Shown here: one piece after another, positions 25,930 through 35,284 of the stretch
Numbering within the stretch: position 1 is the stretch's first letter
Layout of the letters: each line of letters starts with the position of its first letter
Assembly: GCA_021789605.1 (NCBI GenBank)
Contig: JAJYJI010000009.1
Location: 1-53,964 of the forward strand
Source: a bacterium
GTDB lineage: Bacteria; SZUA-79; Acidulodesulfobacterales; Acidulodesulfobacteraceae
Length of the DNA stretch: 53,964 nt
Direction of reading: 5' to 3'
Program-made: the position numbers and the translations under genes
Notes under the pieces: model-generated
The model's database searches: none
What the model was told of the DNA's origin: nothing
Seen by the model: the letters and a program-made list of their open reading frames with translations, nothing else

Positions 25930-28377
25930 ATGATAAATGATTTCAGGACGGAATTAAAAAAAAGGTTGATATTGTCGGACGGGGCGATGGGAACCGTCCT
26001 TCAGCTTAAAAACCTTCTCCCTAAAGGACTGCTTCCCGAAAGTTTTAATATTTCTGAAAAAATTAAATATATAAAAGACGTGCATAAAAGTTATTTTAAT
26101 GCGGGAAGCGAAATAATAGTCGCAAATACGTTCGGCGCCAACAAAATTAAATTAGCCGAATACGGCCTTGCCGACAAAACATACGAAGTAAATTTTAAAG
26201 CCGTTAAAGCGGTCAAGGAAATCGCCGGAGACGATGCGCTCGTTGCCATGTCTTTAGGCCCTACCGGAAAATTTATTTATCCCGTTGGAGAAACGACTTT
26301 TAAAGAAAGCGTAGAAATTTACAGGGAACAGGTAGCGGCAGGTTTAGACGCCGGAGCCGATATTTTTCAGCTCGAAACCATGATAGATTTGCAGGAGGTA
26401 AGGAGCGCCGTTATCGCGGTTAAGGAGCTGTGCGATAAGCCCGTCGTCGCAATGATGACTTTTGACGGCACATACAGGACTGTGCTCGGAACTACTCCAG
26501 AAGTTTTTGCGTTGACCGCGGACAGTCTCGGAGCAGATGTCGTAGGAGCAAATTGTTCCGTAGGCCCGGCAGGAATCTACGAAATTTTAAAAAAGATGGC
26601 CTCCGTTACGGATTTGCCGTTAATTTCCAAACCTAATGCCGGGATACCTAAATTAGCGGAAGGAGTTACCGTCTTTCCCGGAAAGCCGGAAGATTTTACC
26701 TCTTTAATTTCCGAACTTGCGTTAATAGGCGTAAGGGTGATTTCGGCGTGCTGCGGAAGCGACGATACTTTTATTAAGGCTCTTAAAGCTGAAATAGACG
26801 TTCTGAATAAGGGCGGTTTGCCGGAAAAGGGCATAAAAAGAGAAAACGGCATTTTTCTGGCTTCAAGAACCGAATTTGTATCGTTAGGGTATAGCCATCC
26901 TCCCGTAATAATAGGCGAAAGGATAAATCCTACCGGCAAGAAAGATTTTATAGACGAGCTTAAAAACGGAAAAACGAATTACATTAGAAAGACGGCATTG
27001 AAACAGGTTGAAGCGGGCGCTTCCATGTTGGACATTAACGTAGGCGTTCCGGGAACCGACGAAATAAATTTAATGAAGAAAGGAATAATTGCCGTAACAG
27101 GCGTCGTCCATGCCCCGGTTTCGATAGATTCTTCCGACCCTTCCGTTTTGGAAGAAGCCCTTATGCTGTATGCCGGCAAACCTTTGGTGAACTCTATTAG
27201 CGGGGAAGAAAAAAAATTATCCAGGATTATGCCTTTGATAAAAAAATACGGCGCAGGAGTTTTGATTCTGGCTTTAGACGATAACGGCATTCCCGAAACT
27301 GCCGAAAAAAGGCTTGAAACGGCTTACGGCGTTTATAAGAGGCTTGTAGATTACGGAATAAAACCTTACGATATAATCGTCGATTTTCTTACTCTTCCCA
27401 TAAGCGCTGGACAGGAAAAGTCTCTCGTAACGATTGAAGCGCTTTCTAAAAACAGGGCGTCGCTGAACCTTCCTACCGTTTTGGGGGTCAGCAACGTTTC
27501 TTTCGGCCTTCCGAAAAGGTCGTATATTAATTCTTCCTTCCTGTCTATGTGCCTCGAAAAAGGTTTGAGCGCAGCCATAATAAATCCTGAAGACGGCTAT
27601 TTAACGGCAAATTTTTACGCAATGAACGCATTGCTCGGGAAAGACTATCTTTTCAAGAACTACATAAGCAGGTATTCCATCGAGGCTAAAGATTACAGGG
27701 CAAATAACGAAACAGCCGCCGGTTCCGCCCCGGCCTCCGATAAGAAAACATGCGGCGAACGTTTATACGATTCTATAGTCCACGGAGAGAAAGAGCATAT
27801 AATCGGATATGTGGAACAGCTTTTAAGCGAAGGCGAATCGCCGTTAAATATAGGAAGCAAATATTTAATTCCGGCTCTGGAAGAGGTCGGCAGGCTTTTC
27901 GATAAAAATATATACTTTCTTCCTCAAGTCATGGAAAGCGCCGAAGCCATGAAAACGGCATTCGGCAGGATTAAAAAGGAGATGCCGAAAAACGGGGCAT
28001 TAAAGGGGCATAAAATATTAATGGCCACGGTAGAGGGCGACGTCCACGATATAGGAAAGAATATAGTAACGATGCTTCTTGAAAATAACGGTTACGAAGT
28101 TATAGACCTCGGCAGAAACGTCAAAACGGAAAGAATCGTAGAAGAAGCCGTAAAAAACAAGGTAGATTTTGTCGGGCTTTCCGCTTTAATGACTACAACC
28201 GTTACGGAAATGGAACGAGTCATTAAAGAACTTAAAAAGCATAATCTAAAGGTATTTTCCATGGTCGGAGGAGCGGTGGTAACGGAGGATTATGCAAAAT
28301 CAATAAATGCGGATATTTATGCCAAGAACGCAATGGAAGCGGTAGAAAAGATAAAAAGTTTTTTTACTGTTTTATGA
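25930..28377 (+). CDS. metH: Cobalamin-dependent methionine synthase, lacking the reactivation domain
   Basis: This is an 815-residue MetH-type protein. The homocysteine domain (about 1-300) has zinc ligands C209, C274 and C275. The folate domain (about 325-590) begins at 'IGERINPTGKKDF'. A cobalamin cap and binding domain (about 625-815) carries DxHxxG at 704-709 with H706 as cobalt ligand. E. coli MetH is about 1,227 residues; the missing part is the C-terminal AdoMet-dependent reactivation domain. Reactivation would have to be supplied by another protein; an ASKHA/RACE-type candidate is at 37966-39216. It is likely co-oriented with murI upstream and murT downstream. Confidence 0.95.
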   Translation: MINDFRTELKKRLILSDGAMGTVLQLKNLLPKGLLPESFNISEKIKYIKDVHKSYFNAGSEIIVANTFGANKIKLAEYGLADKTYEVNFKAVKAVKEIAGDDALVAMSLGPTGKFIYPVGETTFKESVEIYREQVAAGLDAGADIFQLETMIDLQEVRSAVIAVKELCDKPVVAMMTFDGTYRTVLGTTPEVFALTADSLGADVVGANCSVGPAGIYEILKKMASVTDLPLISKPNAGIPKLAEGVTVFPGKPEDFTSLISELALIGVRVISACCGSDDTFIKALKAEIDVLNKGGLPEKGIKRENGIFLASRTEFVSLGYSHPPVIIGERINPTGKKDFIDELKNGKTNYIRKTALKQVEAGASMLDINVGVPGTDEINLMKKGIIAVTGVVHAPVSIDSSDPSVLEEALMLYAGKPLVNSISGEEKKLSRIMPLIKKYGAGVLILALDDNGIPETAEKRLETAYGVYKRLVDYGIKPYDIIVDFLTLPISAGQEKSLVTIEALSKNRASLNLPTVLGVSNVSFGLPKRSYINSSFLSMCLEKGLSAAIINPEDGYLTANFYAMNALLGKDYLFKNYISRYSIEAKDYRANNETAAGSAPASDKKTCGERLYDSIVHGEKEHIIGYVEQLLSEGESPLNIGSKYLIPALEEVGRLFDKNIYFLPQVMESAEAMKTAFGRIKKEMPKNGALKGHKILMATVEGDVHDIGKNIVTMLLENNGYEVIDLGRNVKTERIVEEAVKNKVDFVGLSALMTTTVTEMERVIKELKKHNLKVFSMVGGAVVTEDYAKSINADIYAKNAMEAVEKIKSFFTVL

Positions 28378-28576
28378 AAGAAATGTTACGCTAATGTTAA
28401 GTTTTTATTACATTTATATGACAATTTTACAAAGACTGTGAATTTCTTTCGTAAAAACCTTAATGTTATAAAAAATATTTATAAAAAAATTAAGCAGTTA
28501 ATCAAACTGATTAATTTTTAACCAATATTAAATCGTTGATATTTAAAGGGAACTTATACATCTTATTAAATTTATT

Positions 28577-29998
28577 ATGCTTTTAAAAACAAAAAATAAA
28601 GCCGAAATAATTTTATATGTATTTCTAAAATTTATACTGAATAAAATTTTTAAAAGGGAAGGAGACGTCCTTCCCTCCTATATTTTAAAAAAAATCGACG
28701 GGAATATATTCGACGATTTTGCAAATAATGTCGTTTCATACGGCGCGCCGGTTGTTTTAGTAACGGGAACCAACGGAAAAACCACGACGGCAAACCTTAT
28801 CGCCGAGGCTCTCAGGGCGTCCGGAAAAAATGTCTGCTCGAATTCTAACGGCGCCAATATGCCGAACGGCATATTAAGCGCTATTATAGGCGCTTATAAA
28901 TTTGCGGGCTTTACCGGCGATGTCTTTAAATTCCGGGCGGATTATATAATAATCGAAACGGACGAAAAAGTTTTTCCTTATATATCTTCTAAGTTAAAGC
29001 CTGACGTCGTCGTAGTTACCAATTTTTACAGGGACCAGTTAGACAGATACGGAGAAGTCAACTCGACCGTTTTCGAAATAAAAAAAGCCGTAAAAAATCT
29101 TTCCGGCAGAGTTTTGCTTGTTTTGCCTTCGTTCGAACCCTTGGCCGCTTTTATAGGTTACGGACTTAACAATCCTAAAATATATTACGGTTTTGATAAA
29201 AGTTTTTTTAAATGCGGAAATATTTCCGGAAGAACGGGTATGTCCGATGCTTTTACGTGTCCTGATTGCGGGAATGTTCTTTTTGTCGGAGACGAATCAA
29301 ACGGAAATATATTTCTGACGGAATTTAAATGCGAAAAATGCGGTTTTGCAAATTCAAATCCGGATATTTACGCCAAATATCGCGATGCCGGCGGAAATAT
29401 AAAAGCAATAACCGGCGAAACGGGAGAAAATTTTGAATTTAAGACCGCTTTAACCGGCGACTATAATATTGCGAACCATCTTGCGGCTTACTCCGTCTTA
29501 AAGCATTATAAGATTGACGGCGATATCGTTAAATATACGTTCGGAAATTTTCAAACCAAATTCGGCAGGTCTTTTAAAAAAAATATAAAGGACGTGGAGG
29601 TAAACATAGACCTTGTTAAAAATCCGGCAGGATTTAACAGCGTTCTCGAAAAAATAACGCAGGGCAGAGGCAAAGATTCCGGTCCCGTTGATATCTTATT
29701 TGCATTTTCGGACAGAGATGCCGACGGAAAGGACGTTTCGTGGATTTGGGACGTAGAATTCGAAAAATACGCCGAAAACATCGGAAGGATAATTATTACC
29801 GGCCTTAGACCCTTTGATTTAGCGCTAAGATTGAAAGCCGCGGGTATAGATAAAGACGATATTGAAGTTGAGCGCAATTTAAAAAAATCGGTCGAAAAAA
29901 TTTTTCTTGCGGGAAAGCGGCAGGACTCGCAGGATAAAAAAATTTTTATCCTGCCAACTTATACCGAGCTATTGAAGCTCAAAAAGTATATAATGTAA
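28577..29998 (+). CDS. murT: Lipid II isoglutaminyl synthase subunit MurT
   Basis: This is a 473-residue Mur-ligase-family protein. The ATP-binding motif is GTNGKTT (64-70). A four-cysteine zinc ribbon (C228, C231, C252, C255), the mark of MurT, is inserted in the central domain. The C-terminal DUF1727 segment has 'DVSWIWDVEFE' (386-396). With GatD it amidates D-Glu to D-isoglutamine in lipid II. MurT-GatD is characterised in staphylococci, streptococci and mycobacteria, so its presence in a diderm of this kind is notable. The leader of about 200 bp holds no recognised element. Confidence 0.93.
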   Translation: MLLKTKNKAEIILYVFLKFILNKIFKREGDVLPSYILKKIDGNIFDDFANNVVSYGAPVVLVTGTNGKTTTANLIAEALRASGKNVCSNSNGANMPNGILSAIIGAYKFAGFTGDVFKFRADYIIIETDEKVFPYISSKLKPDVVVVTNFYRDQLDRYGEVNSTVFEIKKAVKNLSGRVLLVLPSFEPLAAFIGYGLNNPKIYYGFDKSFFKCGNISGRTGMSDAFTCPDCGNVLFVGDESNGNIFLTEFKCEKCGFANSNPDIYAKYRDAGGNIKAITGETGENFEFKTALTGDYNIANHLAAYSVLKHYKIDGDIVKYTFGNFQTKFGRSFKKNIKDVEVNIDLVKNPAGFNSVLEKITQGRGKDSGPVDILFAFSDRDADGKDVSWIWDVEFEKYAENIGRIIITGLRPFDLALRLKAAGIDKDDIEVERNLKKSVEKIFLAGKRQDSQDKKIFILPTYTELLKLKKYIM

Positions 29999-30088
29999 AA
30001 TGAACTGCGTTATTGCGCGCAATAATTGACGGGAGTAAAAAATAAAATAAGCCGGCGTCTTTTTGAACCGCTTTTATTATTATGTATT

Positions 30089-30457
30089 ATGGCTATAATT
30101 TCTTATATTTTTATGGGCGTTGCCGTCGCGTTTACGTCAATAGGCCAGATTTTACAAAAAATGGGTTCCGGCAGGGTCAAAAAAGAGCACTTGAAAATAG
30201 GCGTTAAATCGGTTCTGGTTTTTTTAGACCCGTTTATATTGGGGGCGCTTGCCATGCTTTTCCTTGCGACCGTCTTTTACCTTCTCGCGCTGTCTAAACT
30301 GCCGCTTTCTATCGCCTATCCAATGCTTTCGAGCGGCTATGTTATCGTGGTTCTTTTATCTAAAATATTTTTAAAGGAAAAAGTGAGTTTTCAAAGATGG
30401 GTCGGCGTATTTATAATAATAGTAGGAATATTTATAATATTTAATTCCGGCAAATAA
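30089..30457 (+). CDS. Small multidrug resistance/EamA-like membrane protein
   Basis: This is a protein of about 122 residues with four hydrophobic segments, in the size range of SMR/EmrE-like or ArnE-type half-transporters. It has 'IGQILQKMGSG' in helix 1 and 'LSIAYPMLSSGYVIV' in helix 3, typical of that superfamily. It probably works as a dimer. I use the ATG at 30089; an in-frame TTG at 30026 would add 21 mostly polar residues. Neither has a clear ribosome-binding site. Substrate unknown. Confidence 0.65.
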   Translation: MAIISYIFMGVAVAFTSIGQILQKMGSGRVKKEHLKIGVKSVLVFLDPFILGALAMLFLATVFYLLALSKLPLSIAYPMLSSGYVIVVLLSKIFLKEKVSFQRWVGVFIIIVGIFIIFNSGK

Positions 30458-30472
30458 AATTTTTAATTCTTT

Positions 30473-31267
30473 ATGAAACTGCTTTCCACGAACGGATTTA
30501 TCATATACGCAAAAAAGATGAACGAAGCTGACCTGCTTCTTAGCTATATTACCGAGGACTACGGGAAAATTACATGTTTTGCGAATAATGCAAGAAAGAG
30601 CAAAAAAAGATTTCTGGGCAAATTAGAACCCGCAATGCTCACAAATATCAAATTTTATGAAAAGCCGGGAATGACCTTAGATATTTTATATGAAGTAGAT
30701 ATGATAGAAGATTACAAAAACTTAAGGAAAGATATAGATATATACTTATTTTTAACTAAGCTGATAGAGCTTTCAAGGATTTTATGCCAGGAAAGAGACA
30801 ATAATAAAAACATTTTTTATCTTATAAGGGATGTTTTTAAAAGCCTTGACGGGTTGGAAACCGTTTCTGCCGGACGCCCGCCAGTTTCTATCAATACGGT
30901 ATTGCTTAAATACGAAATATATTTTATTTCTAATCTGCTGAAATTTACCGGAATATTTCCCAATTTTTCTAACTGCGTCGGATGTTCCGAAAAAAATTTG
31001 CAGAACAGATTCGATTTCAGCTTAAAAAAAGGAGGCGTCATTTGCAAATCATGCGCCGAAGATAAATATAACGAATTTAAATATGCCGGAATCAATAAAC
31101 TGCCTGTTAATTTTATTAATTTATCCAATTTAATGGTCGAGTCCGATTTGTCTATTATAAGCAAACTAATAGTGAAAGAAGAGATGTTAGCCGAATGTTC
31201 GATATTTTTAAGAGATTTTTTGTCTTTTCATACAGGCAAAAGGCTAAAATCTTTTGAAGGCATATAA
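30473..31267 (+). CDS. recO: DNA repair protein RecO
   Basis: This is a 264-residue RecO. An N-terminal OB-fold has the family opening 'GFIIYAKKMNEADLLLSYIT' read in parts. A helical domain and a zinc site follow, with two Cys-x-x-Cys pairs ('CVGC', 'CKSC') about 45 residues apart. It helps load RecA on SSB-coated DNA in the RecFOR pathway. It follows the small membrane protein by 15 bp and precedes selA by 39 bp, all on the plus strand. Confidence 0.9.
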   Translation: MKLLSTNGFIIYAKKMNEADLLLSYITEDYGKITCFANNARKSKKRFLGKLEPAMLTNIKFYEKPGMTLDILYEVDMIEDYKNLRKDIDIYLFLTKLIELSRILCQERDNNKNIFYLIRDVFKSLDGLETVSAGRPPVSINTVLLKYEIYFISNLLKFTGIFPNFSNCVGCSEKNLQNRFDFSLKKGGVICKSCAEDKYNEFKYAGINKLPVNFINLSNLMVESDLSIISKLIVKEEMLAECSIFLRDFLSFHTGKRLKSFEGI

Positions 31268-31306
31268 TTTAAATCAATTAAGCTAAATTAAAATTGCGGC
31301 TAATTA

Positions 31307-32749
31307 ATGGAAAACGATAAAAAACACGATATTTTAAGACGGTTTCCAAGCGTCCAGTCAATCCTGCAGAATAATGAAACGCTTAAACTTTCGAAAAAGT
31401 TCCCCGATGAATTCGTTAAAGAAAAATTAAACAATTTAATAAAATCGGAAAAAGATAAAATCTTAGGCTTGTTAAAGCAGGACGATAAATCGGAATTATC
31501 GGACAATTTCAACTTTTCCGCCGAATATTTTGCCGAAAAACTTAAGGAAGATTTGAATAATTTTTCGTTCAGCCTTAAAAAAGTCGTCAACGGAACCGGA
31601 GTGGTAGTTCATACCAACCTGGGGAGGTCTATACTTCCCGAAAGCGCAGTCAAAAACGTATCAAAAATTTCTTCTTCATATTCGAATCTGGAATTCAATT
31701 TAGCCGAAGGCAAAAGGGGAAAAAGATATTTTCACGCAGAATATTTACTAAAAAAAATTTTAAAATGCGAAAGGGCTATCGTAGTAAATAATAATGCCGC
31801 CGCGGTATTCATGGCTCTTTCGTCATTCTGCTCCGGACAGAAGAAAGAGGTTATAATTTCCAGAGGAGAACTTATCGAAATAGGAGGCTCTTTCAGAATC
31901 CCCGATATAATGAAGGCGTCGGGCGCCTCTTTAGTAGAAGTCGGTACGACCAACAAGACGAATATTAGAGACTACGAATCCGCCATAAACGAGAATACCG
32001 CGCTGTTATTAAAAGTTCATAAGAGTAATTTTAGGATGAGCGGTTTTACGAGCGAATTATCCGGCAAAGATATTTCCCTAATAGGCGCTAAACATAAAAT
32101 ACCCGTTATGGAGGATTTGGGTTCCGGCAGTTTTATCGATTTAAGCAGGTTCGGTTTGCCGTATGAGCCCACCGCTCAGGAGGTTGTAAGCGCGGGCATC
32201 GACGTCGTAACCTTCAGCGGAGACAAACTTCTGGGAGGGCCTCAAGCCGGCATAATAGCGGGAAAGGAAAAATATATCGATATGGTAGCTTCAAACCCTT
32301 TAAACAGAGCCTTTAGGATAGACAAGATGACCCTTGCCTCCTTAGAGGCGGTTTTATTCGAATATTTAGATATCGAAAAAGCCGTCAAAAATATCCCCAC
32401 GCTGTTTTTTATAGCCCTTACAGGAAAGGACATACTAAAAAAGGCAAAAAGACTTTTAAATAAAATTAAAAAATCGAAAGCCGCAGATAAAAATCTATTC
32501 GATTTCAAAATAGTGCGCGATGCAAGTATTATAGGCGGCGGAGCCCTTCCCGATTATGAACTTGAAACTTATGCGATAAAGATAGCGCATAAAACAATAA
32601 GCGCGGATAAACTCGGTAAAATTTTCCGCAGCCTGAAAATTCCAGTTATAGGAAAGATAAAAAACGGAGAATTTATGCTTGATATGAGAACCGTATCGGA
32701 TTTGGACTGCAACGATATACTAGATGCATTATCCATAATTTCCGGATAA
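31307..32749 (+). CDS. selA: L-seryl-tRNA(Sec) selenium transferase
   Basis: This is a 480-residue SelA of normal length. The PLP-binding lysine is K307 in 'FSGDKLLGGPQAG'. 'NGTGVVVHTNLGRSIL' and 'VNNNAAAVFMAL' are further signatures. It converts seryl-tRNA(Sec) to selenocysteyl-tRNA(Sec) using selenophosphate. selD lies 4 kb downstream and is itself a selenoprotein gene. selB and selC are not in the window. Confidence 0.95.
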   Translation: MENDKKHDILRRFPSVQSILQNNETLKLSKKFPDEFVKEKLNNLIKSEKDKILGLLKQDDKSELSDNFNFSAEYFAEKLKEDLNNFSFSLKKVVNGTGVVVHTNLGRSILPESAVKNVSKISSSYSNLEFNLAEGKRGKRYFHAEYLLKKILKCERAIVVNNNAAAVFMALSSFCSGQKKEVIISRGELIEIGGSFRIPDIMKASGASLVEVGTTNKTNIRDYESAINENTALLLKVHKSNFRMSGFTSELSGKDISLIGAKHKIPVMEDLGSGSFIDLSRFGLPYEPTAQEVVSAGIDVVTFSGDKLLGGPQAGIIAGKEKYIDMVASNPLNRAFRIDKMTLASLEAVLFEYLDIEKAVKNIPTLFFIALTGKDILKKAKRLLNKIKKSKAADKNLFDFKIVRDASIIGGGALPDYELETYAIKIAHKTISADKLGKIFRSLKIPVIGKIKNGEFMLDMRTVSDLDCNDILDALSIISG

Positions 32750-32779
32750 AAAGTTTTAGTTTCTTATTTTTTGCTTTAT

Positions 32780-32788
32780 TGGTATAAT
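32780..32788 (+). promoter_or_regulatory. Extended -10 promoter before the HNH-mla unit
   Basis: TGGTATAAT (TGn-TATAAT) is an extended -10 element about 115 nt upstream of the HNH start codon. No good -35 hexamer lies at the expected spacing, which is common for extended -10 promoters. Confidence 0.4.
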
Positions 32789-32903
32789 ATGCTAATAATT
32801 AAAATTAATTAAAATTAAAATCATTTAAATATTAATTCAATGCCGGTATAGATATAATTGCAATTAATATTTTCATTATGACATATAGTTTTAATATAAT
32901 TCT

Positions 32904-33503
32904 ATGGTATCGTCAAGCGTTCTCGTCCTAAATAAGTCTTTCCTGCCGGTTCACGTTACCTCTTTAAAAAGGGCGCTGATACTCCTTTATCAGGATATCG
33001 CCAAAGCCGTTGACGAAAGCTACAAGACTTTCAGTTTTAATTCGTGGCAGGATCTTTCCGTTACCGACAAATCAAATTCCATAGGACTCGTGGACAGGGC
33101 GATAAGGGCGCCGAGAGTCATAATCCTTATGAATTATGATAAACTGCCTAAAAGATACATAAAATTTTCCAGGGCAAACATATTTTTAAGGGATAAAAAT
33201 AAATGCCAATACTGCGGCAAAGAGTTCAAAAAAAACGAGTTGAATTTAGACCACGTCGTTCCAAGAACCGCGGGCGGGGTTTCTTCGTGGGAGAACGTCG
33301 TATGCAGCTGTATTTCCTGCAACAGGAATAAAGGCGGAAAAACGCCGGAGGAAGCCGGAATAAAACTTATAAGGAAGCCGCGAAAACCGGAATGGTCGCC
33401 TTACTATCACATATCCCTCACAAACATAATGTATAAAGAATGGATGCCGTTTTTAAGCCTCGTTGACAGCGCATACTGGCATGTCGAGCTTGAAGAATCA
33501 TAA
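32904..33503 (+). CDS. HNH endonuclease-domain protein
   Basis: This is a 199-residue protein. The C-terminal HNH fold has a CxxC pair in 'CQYCGKEF', the HNH core 'LDHVVPRTAGG', then 'CSCISCNRNKGG'. The N-terminal about 85 residues ('SSVLVLNKSFLPVHVTSLKRAL') match a common bacterial stand-alone HNH protein. Substrate and biological role are unknown. The gene lies 11 bp before mlaE, so the two are probably co-transcribed. There is no partner methylase, which argues against a restriction enzyme. Confidence 0.85.
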   Translation: MVSSSVLVLNKSFLPVHVTSLKRALILLYQDIAKAVDESYKTFSFNSWQDLSVTDKSNSIGLVDRAIRAPRVIILMNYDKLPKRYIKFSRANIFLRDKNKCQYCGKEFKKNELNLDHVVPRTAGGVSSWENVVCSCISCNRNKGGKTPEEAGIKLIRKPRKPEWSPYYHISLTNIMYKEWMPFLSLVDSAYWHVELEES

Positions 33504-33514
33504 ACATACCACCA

Positions 33515-34294
33515 ATGAATATATTTTTTATATTATTCGAAAAAATAGGCAAATTTGTTTTATATTTCGTCAACGAACTGGGCTCTCTCATAATTTACAT
33601 GTGGGAATCTCTGCTTTCCATACCGGAATATTTCATAAATTTTAACAATCTTTTCGACCAGATGATTTTTATCGGCATGGATTCTTTTTACGTTGTCGGG
33701 CTTACCGGCCTTTTTACCGGCATGGTGCTCTCCCTCCAAGCATATTATGCCGCCAAGATAGTAGGCGTTACTTATATGATAGGCCCCACCGTGGCTTTAT
33801 CAATGGTTAGGGAACTGGGGCCCGTTCTAACCGCTCTTATGATTACTGCAAGATGCGGCTCTTCGATGGCATCGGAAATAGGCACCATGAAAGTTACGGA
33901 GCAGATAGACGCGCTTGAAGTTATGGCTGTCGACCCATATTATTTTCTTTCGGTTCCAAGGATACTTGCCGCAATGGCGATGCTTCCGGTAATGGCCGTT
34001 TTATGCTCTTTAATCGGAATAATCGGCGGTTATATTGTGTATGCATATTTTCTGGGGCTCAATCACGTTACTTATGCGGAAAAGATATATCAGTATATTA
34101 AACTTAGCGATATATATAACGGTTTATTAAAATCTGTTTTTTTTGGGGCTATACTCGCCGTTATCGGCACTTTTAAGGGTTTTGAAACAACGGGAGGCGC
34201 CAAGGGGGTTGGAAAGTTTACCACTCAGGCCGTAGTGCTAAGTTCGGTATATATTCTTTTTGCGGATTATCTGCTGACGTCCATTCTTTTTTAA
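33515..34294 (+). CDS. mlaE: Phospholipid ABC transporter permease MlaE
   Basis: This is a 259-residue permease with an N-terminal interfacial helix and about five membrane segments. The coupling-helix region 'EIGTMKVTEQIDALEVMAVDP' (read in parts) is diagnostic of MlaE/YrbE proteins. With MlaF and MlaD it moves phospholipid between inner and outer membranes. No mlaB or mlaC gene follows. A 229-bp gap containing a possible small upstream frame separates it from mlaF. Confidence 0.93.
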   Translation: MNIFFILFEKIGKFVLYFVNELGSLIIYMWESLLSIPEYFINFNNLFDQMIFIGMDSFYVVGLTGLFTGMVLSLQAYYAAKIVGVTYMIGPTVALSMVRELGPVLTALMITARCGSSMASEIGTMKVTEQIDALEVMAVDPYYFLSVPRILAAMAMLPVMAVLCSLIGIIGGYIVYAYFLGLNHVTYAEKIYQYIKLSDIYNGLLKSVFFGAILAVIGTFKGFETTGGAKGVGKFTTQAVVLSSVYILFADYLLTSILF

Positions 34295-34455
34295 CGGATT
34301 TTAGCGGCAAAATTAATTTCTTTTTAAGGCGGGGAATGCGTCTGCCGGCCACTATTGATTAATTGCAGGCCGGGATATATAATAATAATCGATATATGCC
34401 GATATAGATATTATAATATATATATAATAACGAACAATATTTTCCGGACTATAAA

Positions 34456-34527
34456 ATGAATGATACATTAGATAAAGCGGTTTTTCCGTCGAAAGAATTT
34501 TTGCCGGTTATTTTTTATCCGCTATGA
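34456..34527 (+). CDS. Possible short upstream ORF overlapping the mlaF start
   Basis: A 23-codon frame beginning ATGAATGATACATT ends in TGA within the ATGA that also opens mlaF at 34524. Such an overlap allows stop-start translational coupling. There is no ribosome-binding site and the peptide resembles nothing known, so this may be chance. Confidence 0.2.
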   Translation: MNDTLDKAVFPSKEFLPVIFYPL

Positions 34528-35267
34528 TTGCCTTAGAACGATTGTCAAAATCTTTCAACGGCATAAAGGTGCTGGATAATCTCGATATAAAATTCGAAGA
34601 AAAAGAAATAACCGTAGTTATAGGCAGAAGCGGAGGCGGAAAAAGCGTTATGCTGAAGCACATAATAGGTTTGATAAAGCCCGATTCCGGGAAGGTTCTT
34701 ATAAATGATTTAGACATAAATTCCCTTAAAAAAAAAGAGCTTAACGAAATAAGAAAAAAATTTGGGATGGTTTTTCAGGACGGGGCTTTGTTGGATTCAT
34801 TGAGCGTATTCGAAAATGTGGCGTTTCCGTTAAGGCAGCATCTTAAAATACATGAGAACGATATTAAAGACAAAGTGAATTCTATCCTTAAAGACGTGGG
34901 CTTAGAAGGGCAGGAGCAGAAAATGCCTTCCGAGATTTCCGGCGGAATGAGAAAAAGGGTCGGAGTCGCAAGGGCGTTAATACTTAATCCAGAGATAATG
35001 CTTTTTGACGAACCGACTTCCGGACTTGACCCCATTATGTCCGATGTCATAAATAATTTAATTATACGCATGCATGACAAATTTAAATTTACGGGAATAA
35101 TAATAAGCCATGACATCGAAGCGGCGTATAAAACCGGCGACAAGATAGCCATGCTTTATGAAGGCAAGATTATAGAAGAGGGCGCCAGCGGAGATTTCAG
35201 AAATTCTAAAAATCCGGTGGTAAAACAGTTTGTATCCGGCAGTATGGAAGGGCCTATTTCAATTTAA
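34524..35267 (+). CDS. mlaF: Phospholipid ABC transporter ATPase MlaF
   Basis: This is a 247-residue ABC ATPase. Walker A is GRSGGGKS (34-41), the signature is 'ISGGMRKRVGVARAL' and Walker B is 'IMLFDEPTSGLDP'. The 'MRKRVG' form of the signature is typical of MlaF/Ttg2A. It pairs with MlaE in the inner membrane. It lies 17 bp before mlaD. Confidence 0.94.
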   Translation: MIALERLSKSFNGIKVLDNLDIKFEEKEITVVIGRSGGGKSVMLKHIIGLIKPDSGKVLINDLDINSLKKKELNEIRKKFGMVFQDGALLDSLSVFENVAFPLRQHLKIHENDIKDKVNSILKDVGLEGQEQKMPSEISGGMRKRVGVARALILNPEIMLFDEPTSGLDPIMSDVINNLIIRMHDKFKFTGIIISHDIEAAYKTGDKIAMLYEGKIIEEGASGDFRNSKNPVVKQFVSGSMEGPISI

Positions 35268-35284
35268 AACTAAATTATTTTATT

